A stretch of DNA of 64,000 bases from an uncultured Verrucomicrobiales bacterium (GTDB lineage: Bacteria > Verrucomicrobiota > Verrucomicrobiia > Verrucomicrobiales > Akkermansiaceae), in assembly GCA_937928735.1 (NCBI GenBank), contig CALFVF010000006.1, positions 25,175 through 89,174 on the forward strand. The letters run 5' to 3'. Of this stretch, positions 17,388 through 25,901 are shown in pieces. Every line of letters begins with the position of its first letter. Position 1 is the first letter of the stretch. Under the pieces are notes generated by a model that saw nothing but the letters and a program-made list of their open reading frames with translations, ran no database searches and was not told the origin of the DNA. Both the position numbers and the translations under genes were made by a program.

Positions 17388-17416
17388 CTTGGGAGCTCTC
17401 CCCCAAGCTTTATTTT
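17388..17416 (+). terminator. Probable intrinsic terminator
   Basis: CTTGGG pairs with CCCAAG around a short loop and is followed by CTTTATTTT, just after the membrane protein gene. It overlaps the 3' end of the convergent trkA. Confidence 0.5.
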
Positions 17417-18756
17417 AAGAGTTTAAGGAAGTCTTTTCTCACCTTGGCTGTCACCATGGCATAGACTGTGTCTCCAGGTTCTAGGATATCATCGGCCTTG
17501 GGTACATCTCCATGCATTCCACGCATCTTGGCGACAAGTACGCAGCCTTCTGGCCACTGGACTTCCCCGACCATTTTTGAGGCCACGATGGAAGCTTTAT
17601 TCACAGAGGCCTCAATGATTTCTAACTGGCCCAGCTTTCTCACAACATGAAATCTATCAGAAGTGATAAAACGCTCCAGCTCTCTCCTTGTCGCGTTTTT
17701 AGGGCTCACTGCTGCAAGTATTCCGAAGTGCCTACCACTACTACTGATCGCCTGAGCGTAGTCAGCACGGTGAATGATAGTTAGGCAGTTTTTGGCACCT
17801 AGATTATGTGCCTGAAGACAAGTCATGACATTATCTTCATCACTTTCTGTGGTCGCCACAAAAAAGTCCACCTCTCCCACTCTCTCTTCCTCTAGCTCCG
17901 CTAAGAGCGTGGCATCTGTGTTAATCACAGTTGTATTAGACAAGCGGTCGGTAAGAGACTGAGCGATCTCAGGATTCTTTTCAAATATACGCACGCGACA
18001 GCCCCAGCTCTCTAACATCTGCGCTAGAGAAAAACCATATTCTCCCCCTCCAAAAATCACCACCCGTGTGTCACTGTGAAGCGACTTCGTGTACTGGATT
18101 CTCTCCGCAAGCTTAATTAAGCGTCTGGGCTCCCCAAAGATCGTCACCAAATCACCAACTTGGAGAACATCATCCGCTGTCGGCACAAAGTGCACCCCCA
18201 TTCTTGTAATGGCTGCCACTCGTGTGCGATCTGGCACTTTAATATCTTTGAGAGAGACGCCTACAGTTTCGCTTTTTTCATGCACATTGATTTGCTGGAG
18301 CTCGATACGACCTCTAGCGATTTCCTCAACAGTAAGGGAATCTGGATTACGCACAAATTTAGCAAGTTCAATCGCACTGAGGCGCTCAGAGCTAAAAATA
18401 TGGTCAATACCGAAATGACTACGATAATCAAACAACCACTCCTCACGCTGTAGTGATGGGTGGACTCGAGCAATCACCTTCTTCGCATCCAGTTTCTGCG
18501 CCATCGAACACGCCATCACATTGATTTCATTGTCACTAGTGAGAGCGAGAAAGAGCTCACACTCACCCACACCCGCCTCTAGTAGCGTATTCACACTCGT
18601 CCCACTACCGTGAATCACATTGGCATCGAGCTGCTCTGCTAAATCATTGGCTAATCCCTCACTGCTCTCAATCACAGAAATACTGTGCGCTTCACGTGAT
18701 AGGGATATCGCTAAGTGACGACCCACTTCTCCAGCTCCAACAATAATAATTTTCAT
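17410..18756 (-). CDS. trkA: Trk potassium uptake protein TrkA
   Basis: TrkA is the cytoplasmic NAD-binding regulatory ring of the Trk potassium channel. I chose ATG 18756, which gives MKIIIVGAGEVGRHLAISL, the Rossmann dinucleotide signature GAGEVG; the frame is open 30 codons further. The 448 residues form two RCK units: RCK-N 1-130 plus RCK-C to about 215, and a second RCK-N with VVIFGGGEYGFSLA from about 228 plus RCK-C to the end. The second glycine motif GGGEYG is also well kept. No TrkH/TrkG gene is next to it. The upstream side is a candidate origin region. Confidence 0.93.
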   Translation of the reverse strand: MKIIIVGAGEVGRHLAISLSREAHSISVIESSEGLANDLAEQLDANVIHGSGTSVNTLLEAGVGECELFLALTSDNEINVMACSMAQKLDAKKVIARVHPSLQREEWLFDYRSHFGIDHIFSSERLSAIELAKFVRNPDSLTVEEIARGRIELQQINVHEKSETVGVSLKDIKVPDRTRVAAITRMGVHFVPTADDVLQVGDLVTIFGEPRRLIKLAERIQYTKSLHSDTRVVIFGGGEYGFSLAQMLESWGCRVRIFEKNPEIAQSLTDRLSNTTVINTDATLLAELEEERVGEVDFFVATTESDEDNVMTCLQAHNLGAKNCLTIIHRADYAQAISSSGRHFGILAAVSPKNATRRELERFITSDRFHVVRKLGQLEIIEASVNKASIVASKMVGEVQWPEGCVLVAKMRGMHGDVPKADDILEPGDTVYAMVTAKVRKDFLKLLK

Positions 18757-18959
18757 AGATCTTGTGCCCAGGCAACAGCTGTATTTTCCACAGCTGCTCA
18801 GAGACTGCCAGAAGAAACGAACCCTTATAGACCTTGTCAATACCACTCAGAGTTTCTTTAAAATTCCAGTAAACTCTATGAAATGACTGGAGGTGAAAAT
18901 GAATTTATCTTTTGGGTCAAGACCTTTTTGATATCTTACTGAACTGTCACACAACACTT

Positions 18960-19310
18960 TAGTCACAAGTTATTCACATCCTTTCCACAGCTCTCTGACG
19001 GCTCGATTTTTCAGGCTTTGAGGCTTGTCAAATTATTGTACTAACAAATTTTCAACCTTACTTTCTGATTGTGAATAACTTGTGAGTACTTTTTTGAAAT
19101 ATGACACCAATCATCATATAATGCTGTAAATGAATAAATTATGAATAATTTGAAACTGCTTTCATCATCTAACTTGTCCACAACATACACACCAAAGCTA
19201 ACTAGAGACATTTCTGCTCTACGTGAAAATGCTTTCGTTGGAAAAATAAGTTCTTACGGACAGATTTTAGAAATTTTCACACTTTTACCCAAGTTATTCA
19301 CATTGCTTTT
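18960..19310. other. AT-rich region with DnaA boxes (candidate replication origin)
   Basis: The gene-free stretch 18757-19452 carries three perfect TTATTCACA boxes: plus strand at 18970-18978, minus strand at 19070-19078, plus strand at 19294-19302. A one-mismatch box TTGTCCACA is at 19174-19182. The three perfect boxes share a longer AAGTTATTCACA, and the first two share TCACAAGTTATTCACA. Surrounding DNA is AT rich (for example near 19120-19160). A 62-codon open frame at 19141-19332 overlaps it and is not convincing. Such clustering is not expected by chance. dnaA or dnaN are not nearby, so origin function is inference. Confidence 0.6.
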
Positions 19311-19452
19311 TCGCCCTCGGAAATACAGTTAATAGCCTCTGATCCTTATTATTCTTTGAGACTATACCCCGATCACCAAATTCACGCTTTTGTAAAAACC
19401 GATTTGACAGAGCACCTTTAAAAGATGAATATTTCAGTAGTTACTGAAAATA

Positions 19453-19914
19453 ATGATTCACACAATACACCAGAAGCAAGTTTTGCCAATATCGAGACAG
19501 GAAGCATGGAGCTTCTTCTCACGCCCAGAGAATCTTGCTGAGATCACGCCTCCGGACGTTGGTTTTCAAATCATGCACAATCATGGTGATGGCACATTCC
19601 AAGGAAAAATTATTAGCTATAAAATCAAAGTTTTCCCGTTTGTCACGATGACTTGGGTCACAGAAATCACAAGTGTAAGAAACGAGTACAACTTCGTGGA
19701 TGATCAAAGAATAGGCCCTTATGCACTCTGGCATCATCAGCATCATTTCCATGACCATCCAGATGGTATCGAAATGGAAGACCTCGTTCACTACACTCTC
19801 CCCTTTGGCTGGTTTGGCCAGATCGCGCACATGTTCTTTGTGAAGAATAAACTCAAACAAATTTTTGAATTCCGACGTGGTGCGATCGCTCAGAAGTTTC
19901 TCGCAGCGAGCTAG
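19453..19914 (+). CDS. SRPBCC-family ligand-binding protein
   Basis: The 153-residue protein begins MIHTIHQKQVLPISRQEAWSFFSRPENLAEITPP, a typical START-like/SRPBCC N-terminus, and continues with TWVTEITSV and YALWHHQHHFHDHPDGIEMEDLVHYTLPFGW. These proteins bind hydrophobic ligands in a deep pocket; many of this branch are coenzyme-Q- or lipid-related, but no ligand can be named. It is cytoplasmic, with no signal peptide. It is the first gene on the right side of the candidate origin and lies 84 bp before fabD. Confidence 0.75.
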   Translation: MIHTIHQKQVLPISRQEAWSFFSRPENLAEITPPDVGFQIMHNHGDGTFQGKIISYKIKVFPFVTMTWVTEITSVRNEYNFVDDQRIGPYALWHHQHHFHDHPDGIEMEDLVHYTLPFGWFGQIAHMFFVKNKLKQIFEFRRGAIAQKFLAAS

Positions 19915-19998
19915 GTCACAGCGTAAACTTGAACTTCTACACAATATTACTGCTCTCAGACTTGCCTGCATACGCGCTTAAGGGTAAAGAGCTCTTCT

Positions 19999-20928
19999 AT
20001 GAACGAAGTTGTCATCTTATTTTCTGGTCAAGGCGCGCAAAAAGTCGGCATGGGGAAAGACCTCGCTGCTGCCTATCCACAGACAAAACAGCTTTTTGAA
20101 GAAGCCGATCAGACACTTGGTTTCCCCCTGAGCGAAATCATGTTCGAGGGCCCTGATACGGAGCTCACAAAAACCTCACGCTGCCAGCCCGCGCTCTACT
20201 TACACGGCCTAGCATCTTTAGCGGCTCTTCAAACAGAGCTCCCTGAACTAAAGCCCGTAGCTGCCGCTGGTCTCTCACTAGGTGAATTCACAGCTCACGC
20301 GGCTGCTGGAACCTTTAGTATCAATAGAGGCTTAGAGATAGTCGCCCAAAGAGGCCAATTTATGGAAGAAGCCTGTGAGGCGACAGTAGGTGCTATGGCT
20401 GCCATGATTGGTGGTGATGAAGATGCAGTCGTGAAACTCGCAGCAGATTGTGAAGTCGATGTCGCTAACTTCAATGCCCCTGGTCAAATCGTCTTATCAG
20501 GAAGTGTTGAGGGGGTCGATAAGGCTGTCTCAGAGGCCAAAGAGCGCGGCATCCGAATGGGCAAAAAACTCAAAGTGGCCGGTGCCTACCACTCTAAGCT
20601 CATGCAGAGCGCACAGGATAAGCTCGCTACTGTCTTATCCAGAACAGAGATAGGAACACCAGAGATTCCTGTCATCTGTAACTACCGCGCAGAGCTAGTC
20701 TCCAGTGCCACAGAGATTCGAGAAACTCTCGAGCAGCAAGTCACAGGCTCCGTACGCTGGACAGCTTCCATGCAGGCTCTGATCGCACAAGGTCACACCA
20801 CATTTATCGAACTCGGCCCAGGTAGAGTGCTCGCAGGTCTCATGGGACGTATTGATAAGAGTGTCCGAGTTATTTCGATCGATGACATGGATAGCCTTCA
20901 CGCAGCAGTGGCTGAGCTGAAAGCTTAG
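19999..20928 (+). CDS. fabD: Malonyl CoA-acyl carrier protein transacylase
   Basis: FabD moves malonyl from CoA to ACP for fatty acid synthesis. The 309-residue protein has the GQGAQ start (residues 10-14), the catalytic Ser93 in GLSLGE, and the catalytic His198 in GAYHSKLM. Length and order are standard. In many bacteria it is followed by fabG-acpP; here it is followed by tRNA-Asp instead, so the fab genes are dispersed. Confidence 0.95.
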   Translation: MNEVVILFSGQGAQKVGMGKDLAAAYPQTKQLFEEADQTLGFPLSEIMFEGPDTELTKTSRCQPALYLHGLASLAALQTELPELKPVAAAGLSLGEFTAHAAAGTFSINRGLEIVAQRGQFMEEACEATVGAMAAMIGGDEDAVVKLAADCEVDVANFNAPGQIVLSGSVEGVDKAVSEAKERGIRMGKKLKVAGAYHSKLMQSAQDKLATVLSRTEIGTPEIPVICNYRAELVSSATEIRETLEQQVTGSVRWTASMQALIAQGHTTFIELGPGRVLAGLMGRIDKSVRVISIDDMDSLHAAVAELKA

Positions 20929-21063
20929 ATAAGAGGATAGAGACTAAGGGGCGTAGCGGTGACCTAAATTCATTTCCCCCATCCGATCAGGTTTCCAGAT
21001 GAACCCTTTAAGATGGCTGAAATACATTTTCTTCAAAAAAGAGCTTGCACGTTGATTCGAATT

Positions 21064-21142
21064 GATTAGTTTCTCGCCGCCTGCACGGAGAAAGTTCTTC
21101 ACAGAACAGCTCACTGTCTCAGGCAGCAACTCAGACTGAAGT
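21064..21142 (+). promoter_or_regulatory. Conserved leader of tRNA-Asp copy 1, with hairpin
   Basis: This leader matches that of copy 2 (from about 21498) closely, including CGCCGCCT, CTGAAGTG and a hairpin GTTCT/AGAAC at 21094-21107. In copy 2 the hairpin is GCTCT/AGAGC at 21532-21544, a compensatory change that supports the stem. It may hold the promoter or a processing or antitermination signal; copy 2 reads TGCTCTTTCA, close to a boxA sequence. Confidence 0.45.
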
Positions 21143-21219
21143 GGAGCGGTAGCTCAATTGGTTAGAGCACCGGCCTGTCACGCCGGAGGTTGCGGGTTCG
21201 ATTCCCGTCCGCTTCGCCA
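21143..21219 (+). tRNA. tRNA-Asp (GTC), copy 1
   Basis: A 77-base cloverleaf: acceptor GGAGCGG pairs with CCGCTTC, discriminator G, CCA encoded, anticodon loop CTGTCAC gives GTC. The T arm is GCGGG-TTCGATT-CCCGT. Its sequence is identical to copy 2. Confidence 0.97.
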
Positions 21220-21579
21220 CTTCTTGTTGCTCTCTTTTTTTATTCGTCTTTCTTTCTCTGTTTTTGTTTAGTACTTCTATTGCGGTTTTTTCGTTTTTGG
21301 AGCCCTCTTTGAAGTTGGTGTACACATTGAATGGTTCTTTCTCTCTGAAGTCTTGGGGTATGAGTTCATCAGCATCTGTCTGATCACAGGGTAACTCGTT
21401 TCTGCTGTATGACTTAATTCTTGTGGCATGACTCCTGTTTGTCCCACCTGCTAATAAAAGCAGGATAAATAGTGAAAAGATCTTGCACTGAATCTAAAAT
21501 TAGTTACTTTTTCGCCGCCTTCACAGAGGATGCTCTTTCAGAGCAGCTTACTGTACTAGGTAGCAATTCAAACTGAAGT
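21220..21579. other. Spacer between the two tRNA-Asp genes
   Basis: These 360 bases contain no convincing gene. The first 15 or so match the 3' flank of copy 2, and the last 80 or so match the leader of copy 1. The middle part carries no recognised signal. Confidence 0.6.
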
Positions 21580-21656
21580 GGAGCGGTAGCTCAATTGGTT
21601 AGAGCACCGGCCTGTCACGCCGGAGGTTGCGGGTTCGATTCCCGTCCGCTTCGCCA
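21580..21656 (+). tRNA. tRNA-Asp (GTC), copy 2
   Basis: Identical to the gene at 21143-21219 (GTC anticodon, encoded CCA). The flanks are duplicated too, so this arose as a local duplication of roughly 170 bp. Confidence 0.97.
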
Positions 21657-21828
21657 CTTCTTGTTGTTCTCTTAGGTTGCATTTTCTTTGTTTTATTTCT
21701 TAAAGCTCCTTTGCTCTTCTCTCAGATTTGCGTCTTCATACTACTCAGAGGCTTCGTTGGTGAATCCGATGACTTTTTTACAAACTTGATACAAAGTCAC
21801 GTATTAGCTGGTGTATACTTTGGGAGCT

Positions 21829-22266
21829 ATGAAAATTCGGACTATCACATTCCCATACCTTGTTACTTGTTTCGCCCTGCTCACTCACTTCTGCCGTGCT
21901 GATCTAAAACATAGTGAACCTATTATTGCTTCCGTTACTAAAGTCATTCACCCATCGCGTAGTATGGCTCATAGCGTGACGCTCTGGATGACGATTCATA
22001 ATCCAGAACGCTTTGGTGGATTTCAGTTCATAGTAGTGACAGACTTTACTGATCGAGCAAAAGCTAGAGCCCGTTTTCCATTTGGGAGTTTATATAAAAT
22101 GGAATTACCTCTTGAAGTGGCACAAGAGCTAGAGACACACATACGTGCCCGTCTAGGCGTGGAAAATTCTCTGGATGGTGGGGTCGATCCTAAGATGATT
22201 TCTCAAATTTTTATTGTTCCTTCGCTACCACTTGCAGAGCTTTCGATGGAACCCATTTCCTATTAA
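21829..22266 (+). CDS. Hypothetical secreted protein, 145 aa
   Basis: ATG 21829 follows GGGAG at a suitable distance and gives a signal peptide (MKIRTITFPYLVTCFALLTHFCRA, probably cut before DLKHS). The mature part is about 120 residues with RSMAHSVTLWMTIHNPERFGG and RARFPFGSLYKMELPLE, no family recognised. It is probably periplasmic. A GTG six codons earlier is in frame but has no ribosome-binding site. It is convergent with the DUF58 gene. Confidence 0.6.
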   Translation: MKIRTITFPYLVTCFALLTHFCRADLKHSEPIIASVTKVIHPSRSMAHSVTLWMTIHNPERFGGFQFIVVTDFTDRAKARARFPFGSLYKMELPLEVAQELETHIRARLGVENSLDGGVDPKMISQIFIVPSLPLAELSMEPISY

Positions 22267-22301
22267 GAACATTAGTCCAATAACTCAATAAGCAAGTAGC
22301 C

Positions 22302-23702
22302 CTACACTCCAAGTGCCAATAAGTCATTCTCAACACTCTGGCTGCCTATAGGGATGGTGCGAAACGGTAAGGGACTTTCATCGAGTTGTTGCCTTGCTTC
22401 CTGTTTGGTCTCCGCTATGAGAAGGACAACTATGTCTATGCCCGCTGCACGCCATGTTTTTAGTGTCTTAGCATGCTCTTCTGTCAAGTGAACGAGGACA
22501 ACGATGCATGAGCTCAGCAGTTCACTCTGGCTTCTGACGGTAGCTTCTAGATCCTGGAAGCACCCCTCATTCTGCCTGAGAACACCTGCGAGCAGCTCTA
22601 ACATAGAGCTCACTTCCGCTATGTTTTTACCCAGTGTGTGTACTTCCACACCTTGTTGAAAAAAGACCACTTCGAGTAGACAGCGGCGTGTATCGATAGC
22701 GCAGGAAAAGGAAGCGGCCACAGACACGGCGATTTCAAAAAGATGATCTTTCTCACCTCTCACTTGCGTGTCTAACACTAGCCCATACCGTGGGAAAAAC
22801 TCTTCTTCCACTTCTTTCACGACTGGAGAGCCTACTTTAGCCCAGCTCTTCCAGTGAATCATTCGCCGACTATCCCCTGGTCGATAATCTCGTAGGGAGA
22901 CAAATTCCCCTGACTGCCCTGAGATCCGACTGAGAGCTTCGCCTCCAAACTGATTTCTAGAGCTCCCTCCCATATGCAAATCAGGAATCGGGTAGCGCTT
23001 CGGCAGCACTATCACTTTATCCGTACTTTGCTGAGCTTTTCTATAGCGCTGGAGTAGCCCCAGCGGCTCGGGTGTGATGCAATAGGCATTGAGTAATTCT
23101 AACACCCCGCGTCTTAGGGGCGTAATCTCAAACTGGAGCTCTATGTTGTCTTTGTTATGGAGTGAGAGCATGGAGCTCTCTTTTGCTCGAAAAAATTTCC
23201 GTTGCTGAATAATCCACTGCCACCGGTAAAAGGCAAAGCGTCTATCAAAGCTATTGCGCAGTTCTTCCCCCGGTTCCCGACCATAGTAGAACTCAGCGAC
23301 AGTGGGTAAATACACGGCTGGATGTTCGACAATCTGGAAGTTCGCAAGGCGCTTCTTAAGCTTCTGGACTTTCACCCTGTAGACGAGAGGCTGCCCCACA
23401 GAAGCTGTGCGTGGTAATTCACGCTCGATTTGTACTCGACCCCCAGAAAAAGCGAGTCCCACAAGAGCCACCAGCCACATCGCCACAATAAGCCCGATCA
23501 CATGAATCATGGAAAGAAACACTCCAAGGCCTGAGAGGAGAGTCAGCAAGACTAAACCTATCGCTGAGCTCCAGGCAAGAGCCGTGAGACGATAGCGCAG
23601 CCAGTATGAGCCATAGCCTAGGCGGCTATAAAGCGCGTGAGTTCTCTGGTAGAACTGGGGTATACTCTCTCTGTCTTGCTTCTGCGCCATAGGAGGAATC
23701 AA
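22302..23702 (-). CDS. DUF58 domain protein
   Basis: A 466-residue protein with two N-terminal membrane helices (about 45-65 and 70-90) followed by a large soluble part with the DUF58 signature (GEFVSLRDYRPGDSRRMIHWKSWAK, about 240-265) and a vWA-like C-terminus. DUF58 proteins nearly always pair with a MoxR ATPase; here the moxR gene overlaps it by 4 bp upstream. Such pairs act in envelope or stress-related chaperone-like roles, but the target is unknown. Confidence 0.9.
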   Translation of the reverse strand: MIPPMAQKQDRESIPQFYQRTHALYSRLGYGSYWLRYRLTALAWSSAIGLVLLTLLSGLGVFLSMIHVIGLIVAMWLVALVGLAFSGGRVQIERELPRTASVGQPLVYRVKVQKLKKRLANFQIVEHPAVYLPTVAEFYYGREPGEELRNSFDRRFAFYRWQWIIQQRKFFRAKESSMLSLHNKDNIELQFEITPLRRGVLELLNAYCITPEPLGLLQRYRKAQQSTDKVIVLPKRYPIPDLHMGGSSRNQFGGEALSRISGQSGEFVSLRDYRPGDSRRMIHWKSWAKVGSPVVKEVEEEFFPRYGLVLDTQVRGEKDHLFEIAVSVAASFSCAIDTRRCLLEVVFFQQGVEVHTLGKNIAEVSSMLELLAGVLRQNEGCFQDLEATVRSQSELLSSCIVVLVHLTEEHAKTLKTWRAAGIDIVVLLIAETKQEARQQLDESPLPFRTIPIGSQSVENDLLALGV

Positions 23703-24652
23703 ACAGGAGCTGGGACTGTATCAAGCAACTCGCGAACACAGGCTCTGGCATCTCGGCCACTAAATTTCGCCTCTGGATCCATTACGAGTCGGTGAGCGAT
23801 CACGTCCTCTGCCACTGCCTGAACATGGTCTGGCGTGACGAATTGTTTCCCTTCAAATAGGGCTATGGCTTGGGACACCTTCATGAGTGCCAGTGAAGCA
23901 CGTGGACTTGCTGGAAGCTGTACGTCCTTGTGCGTTCTTGAAGCAGACACGAGAGTGACGATATAGCGCTGCACTTCCTCACAGACTTCGATGCTCTGTG
24001 TGACCTTTCGTAGCAGAAGAATATCGTCCAGACTGACATTGGCTTCTAGATCATCCAGGGGATGATTGTACTGCTGGGCAGCAAGCACGTTCATCTCAGA
24101 TTCCACATCCAAGTAGCCCAGTGAGCACTGCATGGTGAATCGATCCATCTGCGCTTCTGGTAATGGGTAGGTACCGCGGAATTCCACAGGATTCTGAGTC
24201 GCTATGACTAGAAACATCGTATCCATGCTATAGCACTGCCCTTCTACTGTCACTTGTCCTTCCGCCATCACCTCTAACATCGAACTCTGAGTTCTGGGAG
24301 AAGCGCGGTTAATCTCATCCGCTAAGAGCACATGACAAAACACAGGGCCTTTCTGAAACTCAAACTGGTGCGTCTTAGGGTCGAGAATAGAGACTCCTAA
24401 GACATCTGAGGGCAATAAATCTGGTGTGAACTGAACGCGCTGAAACACAGCATTCCCCACTGAATGCGCTATGGCCTTCGCCAATGTCGTCTTTCCAGTT
24501 CCTGGATAGTCCTCAAGTAGTAAGTGCCCTCCCGAAGCCAGGCAGCATAACACTCTATCAATCACTCTATCTTGCCCTTGAACCACTGAGGTCACTGATT
24601 TCCTGAGTCTCTCGATCACTCCTCTTGCCTGCTGAAACAACGCATCATCCAT
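23699..24652 (-). CDS. MoxR-family AAA ATPase
   Basis: The 317-residue protein has Walker A YPGTGKTT (residues 49-56), Walker B LLADEINRAS (109-118) and the MoxR motif MLEVMAEGQVTVEG. C-terminal lid residues follow with PASPRASLALMK. MoxR ATPases act as chaperone-like remodellers with vWA-containing partners. The next gene, DUF58, begins within its stop (4-bp overlap), so the two are translationally coupled. Confidence 0.93.
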   Translation of the reverse strand: MDDALFQQARGVIERLRKSVTSVVQGQDRVIDRVLCCLASGGHLLLEDYPGTGKTTLAKAIAHSVGNAVFQRVQFTPDLLPSDVLGVSILDPKTHQFEFQKGPVFCHVLLADEINRASPRTQSSMLEVMAEGQVTVEGQCYSMDTMFLVIATQNPVEFRGTYPLPEAQMDRFTMQCSLGYLDVESEMNVLAAQQYNHPLDDLEANVSLDDILLLRKVTQSIEVCEEVQRYIVTLVSASRTHKDVQLPASPRASLALMKVSQAIALFEGKQFVTPDHVQAVAEDVIAHRLVMDPEAKFSGRDARACVRELLDTVPAPV

Positions 24653-24810
24653 TATTGTTTTATTAGAAAGCAGCTTCTATTTCTGTCAACCTCTGAAATC
24701 ACCGAAACACCGACCTGATTTACGCTCCACCACAGCTCTCAAACACGCTAATGAACTCCGCTTCTGCGCTATTGCATGGACTTTTTTTCTCCCTCCCTTA
24801 GTAGATAGAC

Positions 24811-25725
24811 ATGATAGATTCTAGGACGACTCCACAAGAGCCGCAGACTGAGCCCTACTTTTCGGAGTTTATCCAAGGGTTGTGGAGAATGGATGCTTGG
24901 GCACAGACGCCTCAGCAGAACTTAGCCTTTATGGAGCAATGCCTCGAGCTAGGTGTTAGTAGCTTTGATCAGGCTAATATCTATGGCTGGCAGCCATCCT
25001 GTGAAGAAATCTTTGGCAAAGCTCTCGCTCTTAGCCCTCATTTACGAGATCAGGTGCAGATCATCTCTAAGTGCAATATCCGAGCCCACGGCCTCCCAGA
25101 GGGCCAAGTCGCACACTATGAGACGACCTATGACTCCATCACTCAGTCCGCTGAACTCTCGCTCAAACGTATGGGTATCGAGCATCTTGACGCTTTACTT
25201 ATACACCGCCTCGATTATTTGATGCACGCGGATGAGGTGGCGCGCGCCTTTGCTGACCTAAAAGCGGCCGGGAAGGTCTCCCACTTTGGCGTTTCTAACT
25301 TCACACCCTCCCAGTTCTCTCTGCTCCAGTCTCGCCTGGATGAGCCTCTCCTCACCAATCAGGTCGAAATGAATCCTCTGCGCTTCGGAGTCATAGAAGA
25401 CGGCACCCTCGATCAGCTCCAGCAGTTCAGAGTCCGCCCCATGGCGTGGTCCCCCTTCGCAGGTGGTGAAATATTCTCAGCCACCCCCTCTCCTCAGGTC
25501 AGTCGAGTGCAGACGACTCTCAGAGAACTGAGCCAAGAACTAGACGTGAACACTGACCAAATCACCCTCGCATGGATCCGCCAGCATCCATCTCAGCCAA
25601 GGATCATTCTCGGCACCAAGCAAATCCAGCGCGTGCAAGAGGCTCTCGAAGCCACATCCCTCACCCTTAGTCATGAACAGTGGTACAGACTCTGGGTCGC
25701 CTCAAAGGGACATGGTGTCCCCTAA
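24811..25725 (+). CDS. Aldo/keto reductase (YdhF-like)
   Basis: The 304-residue protein is a TIM-barrel NADPH-dependent oxidoreductase. The catalytic tetrad is visible: Asp53 and Tyr58 in FDQANIYGW, Lys87 in IISKCNI and His132 in LLIHRLD. The NADPH-binding end has the signature RIILGTKQIQRVQEAL. It most resembles the YdhF branch of the family. The substrate is unknown. It is about 175 bp upstream of purL on the same strand. Confidence 0.9.
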   Translation: MIDSRTTPQEPQTEPYFSEFIQGLWRMDAWAQTPQQNLAFMEQCLELGVSSFDQANIYGWQPSCEEIFGKALALSPHLRDQVQIISKCNIRAHGLPEGQVAHYETTYDSITQSAELSLKRMGIEHLDALLIHRLDYLMHADEVARAFADLKAAGKVSHFGVSNFTPSQFSLLQSRLDEPLLTNQVEMNPLRFGVIEDGTLDQLQQFRVRPMAWSPFAGGEIFSATPSPQVSRVQTTLRELSQELDVNTDQITLAWIRQHPSQPRIILGTKQIQRVQEALEATSLTLSHEQWYRLWVASKGHGVP

Positions 25726-25901
25726 ATTTCTCCTCAGAGGCTCCTTCACATACACCCAAAAGGGAGATTTTCGACAGAATCAAATAGCTCTCTTAGCTAG
25801 AGAGGCCTCTCAAAACTAGCCCCATTGGCGTGGTCTCAGAAAATGAGTTCTCCCCCTCAAAAACCATTGCCTCAGAGGCTCCTTTCCTCTACCCCGTTTC
25901 T

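Noticed and set aside
19141..19332. 62-codon frame in the origin-like region
   Set aside because: It overlaps two DnaA boxes, is AT rich with no ribosome-binding site and resembles no family. Treated as chance.
21627..21902. 91-residue frame starting within tRNA-Asp copy 2
   Set aside because: It overlaps the tRNA and the start of the real secreted protein gene, which has a better start and signal peptide.
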